In this document: positions 25,610 to 34,723 of the stretch, piece after piece | Layout: each line of letters begins with the position of its first letter | Position numbering within the stretch: the first letter of the stretch is position 1 | Translations under genes and position numbers: made by a program | Assembly (NCBI GenBank): GCA_947447005.1 | Contig: CANFHO010000008.1 | Coordinates: 1 to 47,233 of the forward strand | Source: Chitinophagaceae bacterium | GTDB lineage: Bacteria > Bacteroidota > Bacteroidia > Chitinophagales > Chitinophagaceae | DNA length: 47,233 nt | Direction: 5' to 3' | The notes under the pieces: generated by a model | The model's database searches: none | Seen by the model: the letters and a program-made list of their open reading frames with translations, nothing else | What the model was told of the DNA's origin: nothing

Positions 25610-27457
25610 TTATAAATACTTCCTAATCTCTGCTACCAATTCACCTTTCGTGATGGGGGTTCCTTTGATTTTGTTGTAAGGTTTTGCATCTACCAGGAAT
25701 ACATCCCTGATGATTTTGATAAATTGTCCATTGTTGATTTCAGGAACAATGATGGTATCAAAATTTTTAATAAGGTCACCCAGATTTCTTGGAAGTGGCT
25801 TGATATATCTGACATGTGCGTGTGAAACAGCATGTCCCTCATTGATCAATTCCTGTACTGCACTCTTGATGGATCCAAATGTACTTCCCCATCCAATTAC
25901 GAGTACCTTACCTTTATCAGCACCGCTGTCAATTTTTTGTTCTGGAACATATTCAGCAATCTTATTCACTTTCTCTTCGCGCAACTTCACCATGAGTTCA
26001 TGGTTGTCTGGCTCGTAGTTTACGTTACCTGTAATATGTTGTTTTTCCAATCCACCAATACGATGTTCCAAACCAGCAGTGCCAGGAATAGCCCATGGTC
26101 TTGCCAATTTTTCGTCGCGTCTATATGGTTGGTATCTTGGTTCATCTTCTTCCAATGTTTGTTTGAATTTCACCTCAATGTTTGGAAGATCCTCAGCAGT
26201 TGGGAACATCCATGGCTCAGCACCATTTGCGATGTAACCATCCGTTAGCAACATGACAGGTGTCATGTGTGTAAGAGCTATGCGACATGCTTCAAAAGTT
26301 GCATCGAAGCAATCACTTGGAGTGGATGCAGCGATAACCGGCATTGGAGATTCTCCATTCCTGCCGTACAGTACTTGCAACAAATCACTTTGTTCGGTTT
26401 TGGTTGGTAATCCGGTAGAAGGACCACCACGCTGAACATTGATGATTAACAATGGAATTTCAAGCATGACAGCCAATCCCATGGCTTCACCTTTCAAAGC
26501 AATACCAGGACCTGAAGTGGTGGTGACTGCAAGGGCACCGCCATAGCTTGCGCCAATAGCGGCAGTGATACCAGCAATCTCATCTTCAGCCTGGAATGTT
26601 TTGATTCCAAAATTTTTCAATTTACTCAGCTCATGAAGGATATCAGAAGCAGGAGTGATGGGGTATGTTCCAAGGAATAGTTGCAAACCGCTTTTTTGTG
26701 AAGCAGCAACCAAACCCATGGCTGTAGCCTGGTTACCCATGATGGAACGATATGTTCCGGGTTTCATTTTGGCTTTTTCAACCCTATATCTTGTAGTAAA
26801 TGTTTCAGTAGTATCACCGTAATTATATCCAGCCTGCAGAGCCTTCAGGTTTGAATTCAGGATATCATCTTTCTTGCCAAATTTTTCTTTTAGGAAGCTG
26901 AGGGTGCTTTCCATATCGCGACTATACATCCAATACAGGAAACCAAGAACAAACATGTTCTTTGCGCGGTCCTTCTCCTTGGTACCCATGGTAATATCCT
27001 TGAGTGCCTCACGAGTCATTTTGGTAACATCCATCTTGATCAACTCAAATCCATCCAAAGAATTGTCTTCCAACGGATTTACCCCTTCAGGATAATTTGC
27101 AAGCCTTAAATTCTTGGCATCAAAACCATCTACATTGGCAATAATCTTTCCGCCTTTTTTAATCGCTTTCAGATTCGATTTCAATGCGGCAGCATTCATG
27201 GCAACCAATACATCGCATAAATCACCAGGGGTAAATATCGGATCACTTGAAAAGCGAAGTTGATAACCACTCACACCTGGAATAGTACCTTGAGGGGCAC
27301 GTATTTCAGCAGGAAAATCAGGAAATGTTGCAAGGTCAATACCCATCAGGGCAGTGTTGTTTGTGAACTGGCTACCAGTAAGCTGCATACCATCTCCACT
27401 GTCTCCTGCAAACTTGATTACGATATCACTGAGCAGTTCTTCTTTTCTTTGTGACAT
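25610..27457 (-). CDS. korA: 2-oxoglutarate/2-oxoacid:ferredoxin oxidoreductase, fused gamma-alpha subunit
   Basis: This 615-residue protein fuses the gamma domain (about 1-190, IKFAGDSGDGMQLTGSQF) to the alpha, pyrimidine-binding domain (about 240-615: GNQATAMGLVAAS, YPITPASDIL, QAEDEIAGI, TTTSGPGIALK). With the beta subunit it decarboxylates 2-oxoglutarate to succinyl-CoA with ferredoxin. The beta subunit carries thiamine diphosphate and an iron-sulfur cluster, and no korB is next to it or elsewhere in the window, so the complex must be completed from another locus. A related 2-oxoacid specificity is possible. Confidence 0.9.
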   Translation of the reverse strand: MSQRKEELLSDIVIKFAGDSGDGMQLTGSQFTNNTALMGIDLATFPDFPAEIRAPQGTIPGVSGYQLRFSSDPIFTPGDLCDVLVAMNAAALKSNLKAIKKGGKIIANVDGFDAKNLRLANYPEGVNPLEDNSLDGFELIKMDVTKMTREALKDITMGTKEKDRAKNMFVLGFLYWMYSRDMESTLSFLKEKFGKKDDILNSNLKALQAGYNYGDTTETFTTRYRVEKAKMKPGTYRSIMGNQATAMGLVAASQKSGLQLFLGTYPITPASDILHELSKLKNFGIKTFQAEDEIAGITAAIGASYGGALAVTTTSGPGIALKGEAMGLAVMLEIPLLIINVQRGGPSTGLPTKTEQSDLLQVLYGRNGESPMPVIAASTPSDCFDATFEACRIALTHMTPVMLLTDGYIANGAEPWMFPTAEDLPNIEVKFKQTLEEDEPRYQPYRRDEKLARPWAIPGTAGLEHRIGGLEKQHITGNVNYEPDNHELMVKLREEKVNKIAEYVPEQKIDSGADKGKVLVIGWGSTFGSIKSAVQELINEGHAVSHAHVRYIKPLPRNLGDLIKNFDTIIVPEINNGQFIKIIRDVFLVDAKPYNKIKGTPITKGELVAEIRKYL

Positions 27458-27612
27458 TATCTACAATTTAAGGGGTGCTATGAGGGAACTAAGTTACTTA
27501 TTTCAGCGGAAAACCATCGCCAAAAAATTTCAAAAGCCATTGTTTCTTTTAACTTTTAATGCACATGCGATTTCATGCTTTTTCTATACTTTTAGGGTAT
27601 AAAAACACGTAT

Positions 27613-28371
27613 ATGGCATTATTCAATTCTAGCAACCCTACATTATCTGAAAAATCATTTAATAAGTCAATGGCTATTCCAGGAGTGAATACCATGACTG
27701 TAACAGGCACTTTGAACCGATTTGGCTTTCTTTTTCTCATGGTCATGGCTTCAGCATTCTATGTTTGGAACGAAGCAAGTGTAGGCAATAGCATAGGTGG
27801 TTATGTGATGGGTGGTGCAATTGGAGGACTTATCCTCGCATTGATCATTGTCTTCAAACAAAATTGGGCTCAATATTTAGCTCCGGCCTATGCGCTTTTG
27901 GAAGGTTTGGTTATTGGTGGTATATCTGCTATGTACAATGATGCATTTGCGAAAGTAGCTCCTGGCATTGTGATGCAGGCAGTAGCGCTTACTTTCGGCA
28001 CTGCCATTGCCATGTTTGTATTGTACAGAGGTGGTTTCATCCGTGCAACAGATCGATTCAAATCTATCATGATGGCTGCTATGGGTGGAATCATGATCTT
28101 TTATCTGATCACCTGGATTCTTTCCATGTTTAATGTAAATATGCCTATGCTGCATCAAGGTAGCACCATGAGTATTGTGATATCAATTGCTATCACCGCT
28201 ATTGCTGCATTAAGTCTTATCCTTGATTTTGATATGATTGAGACTGGCGCAAAAATGGGTGCACCTAAGTACATGGAATGGTATGGTGCTTTTGGTTTGA
28301 TGGTTACCATGATTTGGTTGTACATCAACATCCTAAAATTGCTCGGAAATATTTATGGTCGCCGCGACTAA
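27613..28371 (+). CDS. Bax inhibitor-1/YccA-family membrane protein
   Basis: The 252-residue protein has seven predicted helices and the family's YALLEGLVIGGIS segment and SLILDFDMIE near helix 6 (charged pair Asp-Asp/Glu of the pH-sensing core). BI-1 proteins are proton/calcium-leak channels or FtsH-linked regulators. I choose ATG 27613 (MALFNSSNPTLSEKSF) over 27559, as homologs begin there and a -7-like TACTTTTA lies between them. A DUF6150 gene follows 16 nt later. Confidence 0.9.
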   Translation: MALFNSSNPTLSEKSFNKSMAIPGVNTMTVTGTLNRFGFLFLMVMASAFYVWNEASVGNSIGGYVMGGAIGGLILALIIVFKQNWAQYLAPAYALLEGLVIGGISAMYNDAFAKVAPGIVMQAVALTFGTAIAMFVLYRGGFIRATDRFKSIMMAAMGGIMIFYLITWILSMFNVNMPMLHQGSTMSIVISIAITAIAALSLILDFDMIETGAKMGAPKYMEWYGAFGLMVTMIWLYINILKLLGNIYGRRD

Positions 28372-28387
28372 TCCAAAAAACATTTTT

Positions 28388-28723
28388 ATGAAGAAACTTT
28401 TCTTCATACTCCTTTCAACCTTCTGTGTTTTACATGTTAAAGCGCAGAAGGTTTTTTCTGTTCAGTATTCCAACCAGGCAGATGTAAAAGTATATGTAGT
28501 GAAGTATGAGAATCAAGCTGATCTCAAAGTGTATAAGGTGAAATATGAAAATCAGGCTGATGAAAACAATGGCAAGTGGTTCTTTACCAAGTATTCAAAT
28601 CAGGCTAAAAAGAAAATATACTTTGTTGAATATGAGAACCAGGCTGACGTAAAGATCTTTTTTGTTGAATATGAGAACCAGGCTGGTTGGAGAAACAGAG
28701 ATAAGATGCAGTGGTTCTATTAA
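28388..28723 (+). CDS. Secreted DUF6150-type repeat protein
   Basis: After a signal peptide (about 1-19, ending HVKAQ) the 111-residue protein consists of six copies of a 13-residue unit of the form (V/I)-x-x-V-x-Y-x-N-Q-A-D-x-K, each with the YxNQA core (YSNQADVK, YENQADLK, YENQADEN, YSNQAKKK, YENQADVK, YENQAGWR). A short ENNGKW insert sits between copies 3 and 4. Alternating hydrophobic residues suggest stacked beta strands. The family has no known function. It follows BI-1 after 16 nt, so co-transcription is likely; heptad dyad R8 starts at its stop codon. Confidence 0.85.
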   Translation: MKKLFFILLSTFCVLHVKAQKVFSVQYSNQADVKVYVVKYENQADLKVYKVKYENQADENNGKWFFTKYSNQAKKKIYFVEYENQADVKIFFVEYENQAGWRNRDKMQWFY

Positions 28724-28779
28724 GTTATATGTTGTATGTTATTGCTTATTCTTAATAAGGCATACAACCAACAACTTCT
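28721..28779. repeat. Inverted repeat with GTTGTATG/CATACAAC words (R8)
   Basis: The left arm (28723-28741) contains TTATATGTTGTATGTT; the right arm (28760-28778) contains CATACAACCAACAACTT. The centre adds CTTATT-CTT-AATAAG (28745-28759), so the whole folds as one long hairpin. It begins at the DUF6150 stop codon. No T run follows. Confidence 0.75.
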
Positions 28780-28804
28780 ATGTTAAAAAAATCTTAACAA
28801 AAAC

Positions 28805-28835
28805 TTGCATCTACGTTTTTTCAATGTTAGTTTTA
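28805..28835 (+). promoter_or_regulatory. Predicted promoter of a candidate small RNA
   Basis: TTG (28805-28807), a 20-nt spacer and TAGTTTTA (28828-28835) match the consensus with one mismatch at the last base. Transcription would begin near 28840. Confidence 0.4.
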
Positions 28836-28839
28836 CATC

Positions 28840-28972
28840 AAGATGCAAGGGGAAACACGATGTACCTTGCAAGTGAAAAGACATAAAAAAAGGGGAAAAC
28901 CCCTACAACATATTACACGGATGGTTTTAGGACAAGTGGCCCTCTCTTACATAGAGAGGGTCACTTTTTTTT
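28840..28972 (+). ncRNA. Candidate structured small RNA or 3' UTR element
   Basis: This 130-nt stretch has no convincing ORF. GCAAGG (28845-28850) can pair with CCTTGC (28865-28870), or alternatively AGATGCAAG (28841-28849) with the upstream CTTGCATCT (28804-28812). A second hairpin AGGGG-AAAA-CCCCT (28891-28904) follows, and a strong intrinsic terminator closes it. A promoter-like pair lies just before 28840. It may be an independent sRNA or the 3' end of the BI-1/DUF6150 message. I do not recognise a known RNA family. Confidence 0.4.
28934..28972 (+). terminator. Intrinsic terminator
   Basis: AAGTGGCCCTCTC (28934-28946) pairs with GAGAGGGTCACTT (28954-28966), 13 bp including one G-T pair, across a 7-nt loop; eight T residues follow (28965-28972). 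It is the clearest classical terminator in the window and borders the convergent TIGR00266 gene. Confidence 0.85.
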
Positions 28973-28974
28973 AT

Positions 28975-29781
28975 TTAATATCCATCACCATCCAACAAGT
29001 TACCCAAACCTCCTAACACACTTCCTTCCTCTTTTCTGCTGAATGTGCCGTAGGAAATGATTCTGCTGGCAAGGCGACTGATTGGCAATGTTTGCAGCCA
29101 TACTTTGCCTGGTCCGCGTAAAGTTGCGAAGAACAATCCCTCACCACCAAATACTGTATTTTTAATACCCCCAACAAATTGTACATCAAAGTCAACTGTT
29201 TGTGTAAATGCAACTATACATCCTGTATCCACTTTCAATACTTCACCAGGTGTTAAATAGCGTTCGAAAACATGTCCGCCTGCATGCACAAAGGCCATTC
29301 CATCTCCTTCCAGTTTTTGCATGATGAATCCTTCACCGCCAAATAATCCGGTGCCCAATTTTCTTTGCCAGGCAATACCAATGCTCACACCTTTTGCTGC
29401 GGCAAGAAAAGAATCTTTTTGGCAGATGACCATTCCATCCATTTGTTGTAAATCGAGCGGAATGATTTTACCTGGATAGGGAGAGGCAAAGGATACACGC
29501 TTTTTTCCTTGTCCCATGTTTGTGAAAGCTGTCATGAAAAGACTTTCACCGGTAAGTAATCTTTTTCCTGCTGAAAAAAGTTTTCCCATGATTCCTTGTT
29601 GCTGGGCAGACCCATCGCCGAAAATGGTTTGCATTTGAATACCATCGTCCATCATCAGAAAACTCCCGGCTTCAGCCACTGCCGTTTCTTGTGGATCAAG
29701 TTCCACTTCTACATATTGCATTTCCTCACCATAGATCTTGTAATCTATTTCGTGGTTCGATCTTGTATTAAATTGTTCCAT
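28975..29781 (-). CDS. TIGR00266/AIM24-family protein
   Basis: The 268-residue protein is rich in beta strands and Gly-containing turns (SFLMMDDGIQMQT, GGEGFIMQKLEGDG, GGEGLFFATLRGPGKVWLQT), the hallmark of the TIGR00266 (AIM24, tryptophan-RNA-attenuator-fold-like) family. It has no signal peptide. Function in bacteria is not established; the yeast relative is mitochondrial. It stands alone, between the terminator downstream and the R9 dyad upstream. Confidence 0.88.
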   Translation of the reverse strand: MEQFNTRSNHEIDYKIYGEEMQYVEVELDPQETAVAEAGSFLMMDDGIQMQTIFGDGSAQQQGIMGKLFSAGKRLLTGESLFMTAFTNMGQGKKRVSFASPYPGKIIPLDLQQMDGMVICQKDSFLAAAKGVSIGIAWQRKLGTGLFGGEGFIMQKLEGDGMAFVHAGGHVFERYLTPGEVLKVDTGCIVAFTQTVDFDVQFVGGIKNTVFGGEGLFFATLRGPGKVWLQTLPISRLASRIISYGTFSRKEEGSVLGGLGNLLDGDGY

Positions 29782-29831
29782 TTTTTAAAGTTTGTTTGGC
29801 TAGATGCAACTCAAGACAAAATGGTTGCACA

Positions 29832-29947
29832 ATAAAGAGAAAAGAGAAAAGAGAAAAGAGAAAAGAGAAAGATTTAACAGCCTAAGGGAATAACTAGCTG
29901 CTTCTTCTTTCTCTTTTCACTTTTCTCTTTTCACTTTTCTCTTTTAT
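29832..29947. repeat. Inverted AAAAGAG/AAAAGTG heptad arrays (R9)
   Basis: The left arm (29832-29873) is five AAAAGAG words. The right arm (29900-29947) is the complement with alternating CTCTTTT and CACTTTT words. The core includes CAGC (29878-29881) facing GCTG (29897-29900). The right arm reaches the stop codon of the RND pump gene; the left arm is about 50 nt before the TIGR00266 start. Both outer edges read ATAAA(A)GAGAAAAG, as in R1 and R11. Confidence 0.85.
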
Positions 29948-32900
29948 TTTAGTTTGCCATTCCACACTGGCTTGCCTTGAATCTTTCTAACGAGGTACAT
30001 GATACCTGTAAGAATAAAGAACAAAGGACCAAGTAGACCGAGTATAGAAATCCATCTGCCATGGAAGAACTTAGACATTGGTCGCTTCAATCGTTCTGCA
30101 ATCAGATACATGGCAGGAACGATGAGCAATGTCATGAAGAATGCAAATATCAATCCCCAGATAAGGGTTAACGCCAAAGGCTTCCAGAACACTGCATTAT
30201 CACCGCCAAAGAAAATATGTGGGTTCAGGTCTGAGAAGAGGGTAACAAAATTGATATTGAAACCAATCGCCAATGGGATCAAGGCGAGGATCGCCGCGAG
30301 TGCAGTTAACAATACGGGTACGATACGTGTTTTACCTGCTTCTATGACTGCTTGTCTGGTGCGCATACCTCTTTCTCTAAGTTCGTCAGCAAATTCAATC
30401 ACGAGGATACCATTTTTCACCACGATACCAGACAATCCGATGATACCAATACCTGTTGTTACAACAGCAAAGGTAGACCTGAATATTCCGTATCCTAAGA
30501 ATACGCCAATGATGCTGAAAAAGATCTCTGAAAGTACAATGACTGTTTTGCTATAAGAACCAAATTGCAAAACAAGAATCAATATGATCAATCCTATAGC
30601 AGTGAATAGTGCTGTTTGAAGGAATGATACTGTTTCTGCCATTTGCTCACCTTCTCCTGTTTGGGCGATCACAATATCTTCAGGTTTCTCTTTGTAGGCA
30701 TCAATGTATTTTTTGATCTCTGCATTAACACCCGGAGGCGTATATCCTTGAGATACCAATACATTTGAGACAATGGTAATCACACGCTTTTGATTTTTTC
30801 TTTTGATACCACCAAACGTATTACTGAGATCTACTTTCACTACAGAACTGATCGGTACTTGTTTAATCATGCCTGTGGTGAAATCACGGAACGTTATTTT
30901 CATATTCAACAACTCGGAAAGTGTTTTTCTCTGTGCAGCAAGATTCCTGATATTGATCTTGTATTCTTCCTCTCCAATTTTTAGTTTGGAAATTTCTTTT
31001 CCAAACAACGCAGTCCTGATTTCCATTCCAATTTGCCCTGTAGAAATTCCTTGTATGAGCGCTCTTTCACGGTCAATGGTAAGGTTTACTTCAGGATTAT
31101 TCATGTCGATATCGATTTTCAACTCTTCAACCCCTGGAATGTTTTTATCGCTTAAATAATTCCTGAGGTTAATGGCGGTACTTGTGAGTGATTCAAAGTC
31201 TTCGCCAGTTACTTCAATATTGATAGGAGGTTGCGTTGGCGGACCATTGCTTTCTTGAGTAACACTTATTTCTGCAGATGGAATGCCTTTCAATACATTA
31301 CGAATTGAATCTAGGTATGGCGTGGTTGCCTTACCATTGCGTTCTTCAAATGGAACAAACGATACCTGAACCCTTCCCAATTCCGGACGGGTACTTCTGT
31401 CGCCGCTGTTTGGGTCACTGGCGCCTACAGCAACATTGGCAATGACACTTTCAACAATGGGATTTTGATTTCCATTGTCGGTGCCCAAGACTTTATTGAT
31501 TTTTTTCTCCAGTTCCTGCGTTACAGAATCTGTATAGTTTACACTTGTTCCTGCTGGAAGTTTCATGTATACATAAATAGTATTTGGATCTCCTGAAGGG
31601 AACAATACTACCGGTACATTTCTGGCTCCAAAGAAAACAAAGGAGAATATCAGTAATGCAAATGTTGCAATCAACATATACACAGGTCTCCATCCTTTGG
31701 TTGTCCATTTTAACAGTTTTTCATAACTGTTCATCATTGCGGGCAACAACTTGTTTTGGAAGAAGTTGATGGCATCTTGTATAAAGTATGCATTTAAAAC
31801 AGTCAATGTTGCAAAAATAATCAACATGTTGCCAATGAACCTGTATGAAGAGCTGTCATTCATGTATCCGGGGATATCAAGCAATACACCCAAGATAAGG
31901 AGAAGCAGAAATACAGGTTTTTTGAACACCTGTGATTTTTTTTGTTTTTCAGTATGTTCATGCGACATGAAATCTACTGCGAATACAGGATTCATGATAT
32001 AGGCTACAATCAAGGATGCTGTCAGTGTAAAGATCAACATCGTTGGAAGATAGATCATGAATTTCCCAATGATTCCAGGCCAGAATAACAAAGGCACGAA
32101 TGGAGCCAGCGTTGTTAGGGTACCTGCGAGTACTGGAACGAACACTTCGCCTGCGGCATATCTTGCTGCATCTGTAGCACTGATTTTGCCTTTCCCTTGA
32201 GAAAAAATCCTGTGCGTATTTTCAATCACCACAATGGCATCATCTACCACAATTCCCAATCCAAATAACAATGCAAACAGCACAATGAAGTTTAGTGTAA
32301 CATTTGATCCTATAATAAAATCTGCAGATGGCAATAAAATAAATGCCAGGAACATGCTCAGTGGAACCGACAGTGCCACAAAAAATGAATTTGTTACACC
32401 CATGAAGAACATCAGGATAATCATTACCAGAATGAATCCAATAACAATGGAGTTTACCAGTTCGTTGAAAGCTGCAGCAGCTTTGATGCTGAGATCGCCT
32501 GTAATTGTAATGTTGAGATCTTTGGGCAATACATCCTTTTTCATTTCTTTCACAATGGCATTGATCTTCTCAGATGCATTGATGAGGTTTTCTCCCGAAC
32601 GTTTGATGATGCTCAACGAAACAACATTCTTGCCATTTAGACGTGCATAGCTTTCTTTCTCTTTAACGGTATCTGAAATGTTGGCGATATCACGTAAATA
32701 CAATGCTGAACCATAGACATTCTTAACCACAACATTTTGCAGCTCAAGTGCTGATTTGAATTGTCCATTTACTCGAAGCGTTCTTTTTTGATCGCCCACT
32801 TCAAGCAAACCTCCTGAGATGTCGTTGTTCTCTCTTTGAATGGCCTGTTCGATATCAGAGTATCCAACTTTGGCAGCTTCCATTTTATATCTGTCAACAT

Positions 32901-33525
32901 TGATTTGTATCTCACGCTCCGGGGCGCCAACCATATCAATCCTGCTGATTTCAGTAAGTTCTTCAAATTTATCTTTCAATTTATCTGCAAAATCTCCCAA
33001 TTGGACTGCATCATAATCACCACTCACATTCACTGACATGATTGGAAATTCTGCCAGTGATATTTCTTGTACAACCGGTTCTTGTGTAAGATCTTTTGGA
33101 AGATCTTTTTTAGCCTTGTCTACTGCATCGCGCATTTTTTGAAGAGCCAGATCCGTTTTAACGGAAGTACTGAATTCAACTACAATGGCTGAGAAGTCCT
33201 GAAGCGAGTTGCTGGTGATCTTATTGATCTTCACACCTGTGATTCCTTTCAGTTGTTTTTCAATTGGACGTGTTACCAGGTTTTCAATATCCTTTGGCGA
33301 ATTACCTACATATACTGTTTGTACGAATATTGTTGGCAATGTTACGTCTGGGAATTGTTCTTTTGGGTATGATGTAAACAAACCGATACCCCAAATCGTA
33401 ATAATGAGGGTAATAAGATATACCGCTGTTTTATTTTTGATCGCCCAATCAGTTGCTGAAAACGTTTTGGGGTTTTTCAGCAATCGCATGATCGGGTTAG
33501 ATGAAGATGAATTATCCATTTTCAA
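29944..33525 (-). CDS. RND-family efflux pump, inner-membrane transporter
   Basis: The 1193-residue protein is a full-length AcrB/HAE-type RND pump: helix 1 at about 34-52, a large periplasmic loop (FPDVTLPTIFVQTVYVGNSP, IEKQLKGITGV), helices 2-6 with the proton-relay Asp pair in GLGIVVDDAIVVIEN, a second loop and helices 7-12. A roughly 50-residue extra hydrophobic stretch near helix 6 (LLLLILGVLLDIPG) lengthens it over E. coli AcrB. It is the last gene of the tetR-tolC-adaptor-pump operon; substrates unknown. Confidence 0.92.
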   Translation of the reverse strand: MKMDNSSSSNPIMRLLKNPKTFSATDWAIKNKTAVYLITLIITIWGIGLFTSYPKEQFPDVTLPTIFVQTVYVGNSPKDIENLVTRPIEKQLKGITGVKINKITSNSLQDFSAIVVEFSTSVKTDLALQKMRDAVDKAKKDLPKDLTQEPVVQEISLAEFPIMSVNVSGDYDAVQLGDFADKLKDKFEELTEISRIDMVGAPEREIQINVDRYKMEAAKVGYSDIEQAIQRENNDISGGLLEVGDQKRTLRVNGQFKSALELQNVVVKNVYGSALYLRDIANISDTVKEKESYARLNGKNVVSLSIIKRSGENLINASEKINAIVKEMKKDVLPKDLNITITGDLSIKAAAAFNELVNSIVIGFILVMIILMFFMGVTNSFFVALSVPLSMFLAFILLPSADFIIGSNVTLNFIVLFALLFGLGIVVDDAIVVIENTHRIFSQGKGKISATDAARYAAGEVFVPVLAGTLTTLAPFVPLLFWPGIIGKFMIYLPTMLIFTLTASLIVAYIMNPVFAVDFMSHEHTEKQKKSQVFKKPVFLLLLILGVLLDIPGYMNDSSSYRFIGNMLIIFATLTVLNAYFIQDAINFFQNKLLPAMMNSYEKLLKWTTKGWRPVYMLIATFALLIFSFVFFGARNVPVVLFPSGDPNTIYVYMKLPAGTSVNYTDSVTQELEKKINKVLGTDNGNQNPIVESVIANVAVGASDPNSGDRSTRPELGRVQVSFVPFEERNGKATTPYLDSIRNVLKGIPSAEISVTQESNGPPTQPPINIEVTGEDFESLTSTAINLRNYLSDKNIPGVEELKIDIDMNNPEVNLTIDRERALIQGISTGQIGMEIRTALFGKEISKLKIGEEEYKINIRNLAAQRKTLSELLNMKITFRDFTTGMIKQVPISSVVKVDLSNTFGGIKRKNQKRVITIVSNVLVSQGYTPPGVNAEIKKYIDAYKEKPEDIVIAQTGEGEQMAETVSFLQTALFTAIGLIILILVLQFGSYSKTVIVLSEIFFSIIGVFLGYGIFRSTFAVVTTGIGIIGLSGIVVKNGILVIEFADELRERGMRTRQAVIEAGKTRIVPVLLTALAAILALIPLAIGFNINFVTLFSDLNPHIFFGGDNAVFWKPLALTLIWGLIFAFFMTLLIVPAMYLIAERLKRPMSKFFHGRWISILGLLGPLFFILTGIMYLVRKIQGKPVWNGKLK

Positions 33526-33550
33526 TATTTTGTTTCTTGAATGCCTCTGA

Positions 33551-34699
33551 TTATTTTCCGGTTGTATTGCTGATCAATTGACCTTCATACAAGCCCTGAA
33601 ATCCTTTCGTGATTAATTTGTCGCTAGTAGTCAAACCACCCGTTACTTCAATCAATTCATCATAGAATTCGCCTATTTGAATATTCCTTTTGCGTGCAAC
33701 GAGTTTTCCATTTTCTGCACTCATTACAAAAACATATTTCCCTTTTTCATCTGCCTGAATGGTTTCTACTGGAATAACAATGGCATTTTTGGCCGCATGG
33801 TCAAGGATCTTCACAACTGCAACCTGATTTGGTTTGATACTGGATTTTGCAGGTAATTTGCTTTCGGCAACAAAACTTCTTGAGTTCACATTGATGGTTT
33901 CACTTACCAGGCTGATATTTGATTTGAATGTTTCGTTAAGATCCGGAACAGTGATCAACACGGGAAGTCCTTTGTGTACTTTAGATACATAGTTCTCTGG
34001 AACGTCCACAGTAGCTTTCAGCGCTGTTGGATTTACAATGGTTATACCAGCCAATGGAGACCCAACAAACATCTCACCTACACGAATGCCTACCGTTTCA
34101 ACTACGCCTGGAACTTCTGCATATACATTTGTTGTGGAGAACTGTTCCTTTACCAATCCCAATTGTTTTTCCAAGCTCTCAACATTGTTCTTTGCGGAAA
34201 GATATTGCACCTCTGTTCCAATGCCATCTTTCCAAAGATTTTCTTGTCTGGTGAAAATGTTCTTTGCAAATGCAAGCTGACTCTCAACTTGTTTGATGTT
34301 TTGCTGAATGATACCATCATCCAATTTCAATAAGAGTTGTCCTTTTTTTACAAAATCACCTTGTTTGATGAATATGGCTTTCACTTGTCCACCCATACCT
34401 CTTGGTGTTACATAAGAAACATTTTCTGTAGTAATCTTTCCTTGCAATTCAATGTAATGAGCGAAGTCTTGTGTTACCAATTCTGTGATGCTTACCAGTT
34501 TCACTTTGTCATTAGATTTGCTGGTATCCAGTGTTGCTATCTCTGTTTCAAGTAACGTGATTTTTGCGGCAATTGCATCGCGGTCTTTCGTCAGATTTTC
34601 TAATTGTTGTTTTTTTTCAGCGAGACTTCCTTTTTCAGCTTTATTTCCACCACATGCAGTGAGGAAAAGGATGCCAGTGATGATAAATGCTTGTTTCAT
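33551..34699 (-). CDS. RND efflux periplasmic adaptor, lipoprotein
   Basis: The 382-residue protein is a membrane-fusion subunit: lipobox LTAC with Cys16, a coiled coil (about 25-60 and 135-185), the split biotinyl-lipoyl domain (GGQVKAIFIKQGDFVKKGQLLLKLDD, then VYAEVPGVVETVGIRVGEMF), and beta-barrel plus membrane-proximal domains. It bridges the RND pump 25 nt downstream and the TolC-like protein encoded 24 nt upstream. Confidence 0.92.
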   Translation of the reverse strand: MKQAFIITGILFLTACGGNKAEKGSLAEKKQQLENLTKDRDAIAAKITLLETEIATLDTSKSNDKVKLVSITELVTQDFAHYIELQGKITTENVSYVTPRGMGGQVKAIFIKQGDFVKKGQLLLKLDDGIIQQNIKQVESQLAFAKNIFTRQENLWKDGIGTEVQYLSAKNNVESLEKQLGLVKEQFSTTNVYAEVPGVVETVGIRVGEMFVGSPLAGITIVNPTALKATVDVPENYVSKVHKGLPVLITVPDLNETFKSNISLVSETINVNSRSFVAESKLPAKSSIKPNQVAVVKILDHAAKNAIVIPVETIQADEKGKYVFVMSAENGKLVARKRNIQIGEFYDELIEVTGGLTTSDKLITKGFQGLYEGQLISNTTGK

Positions 34700-34723
34700 A
34701 TTTTTCTTTTGTAATTTTTTAGA

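Noticed and set aside
27559-27612. Earlier ATG for the BI-1 gene
   Set aside because: The extension has no match to the family as I know it, and a -7-like box lies inside it.
28662-28886. 74-residue open frame after DUF6150
   Set aside because: It overlaps the DUF6150 repeats in another frame and then R8 and the RNA candidate; no coding character.
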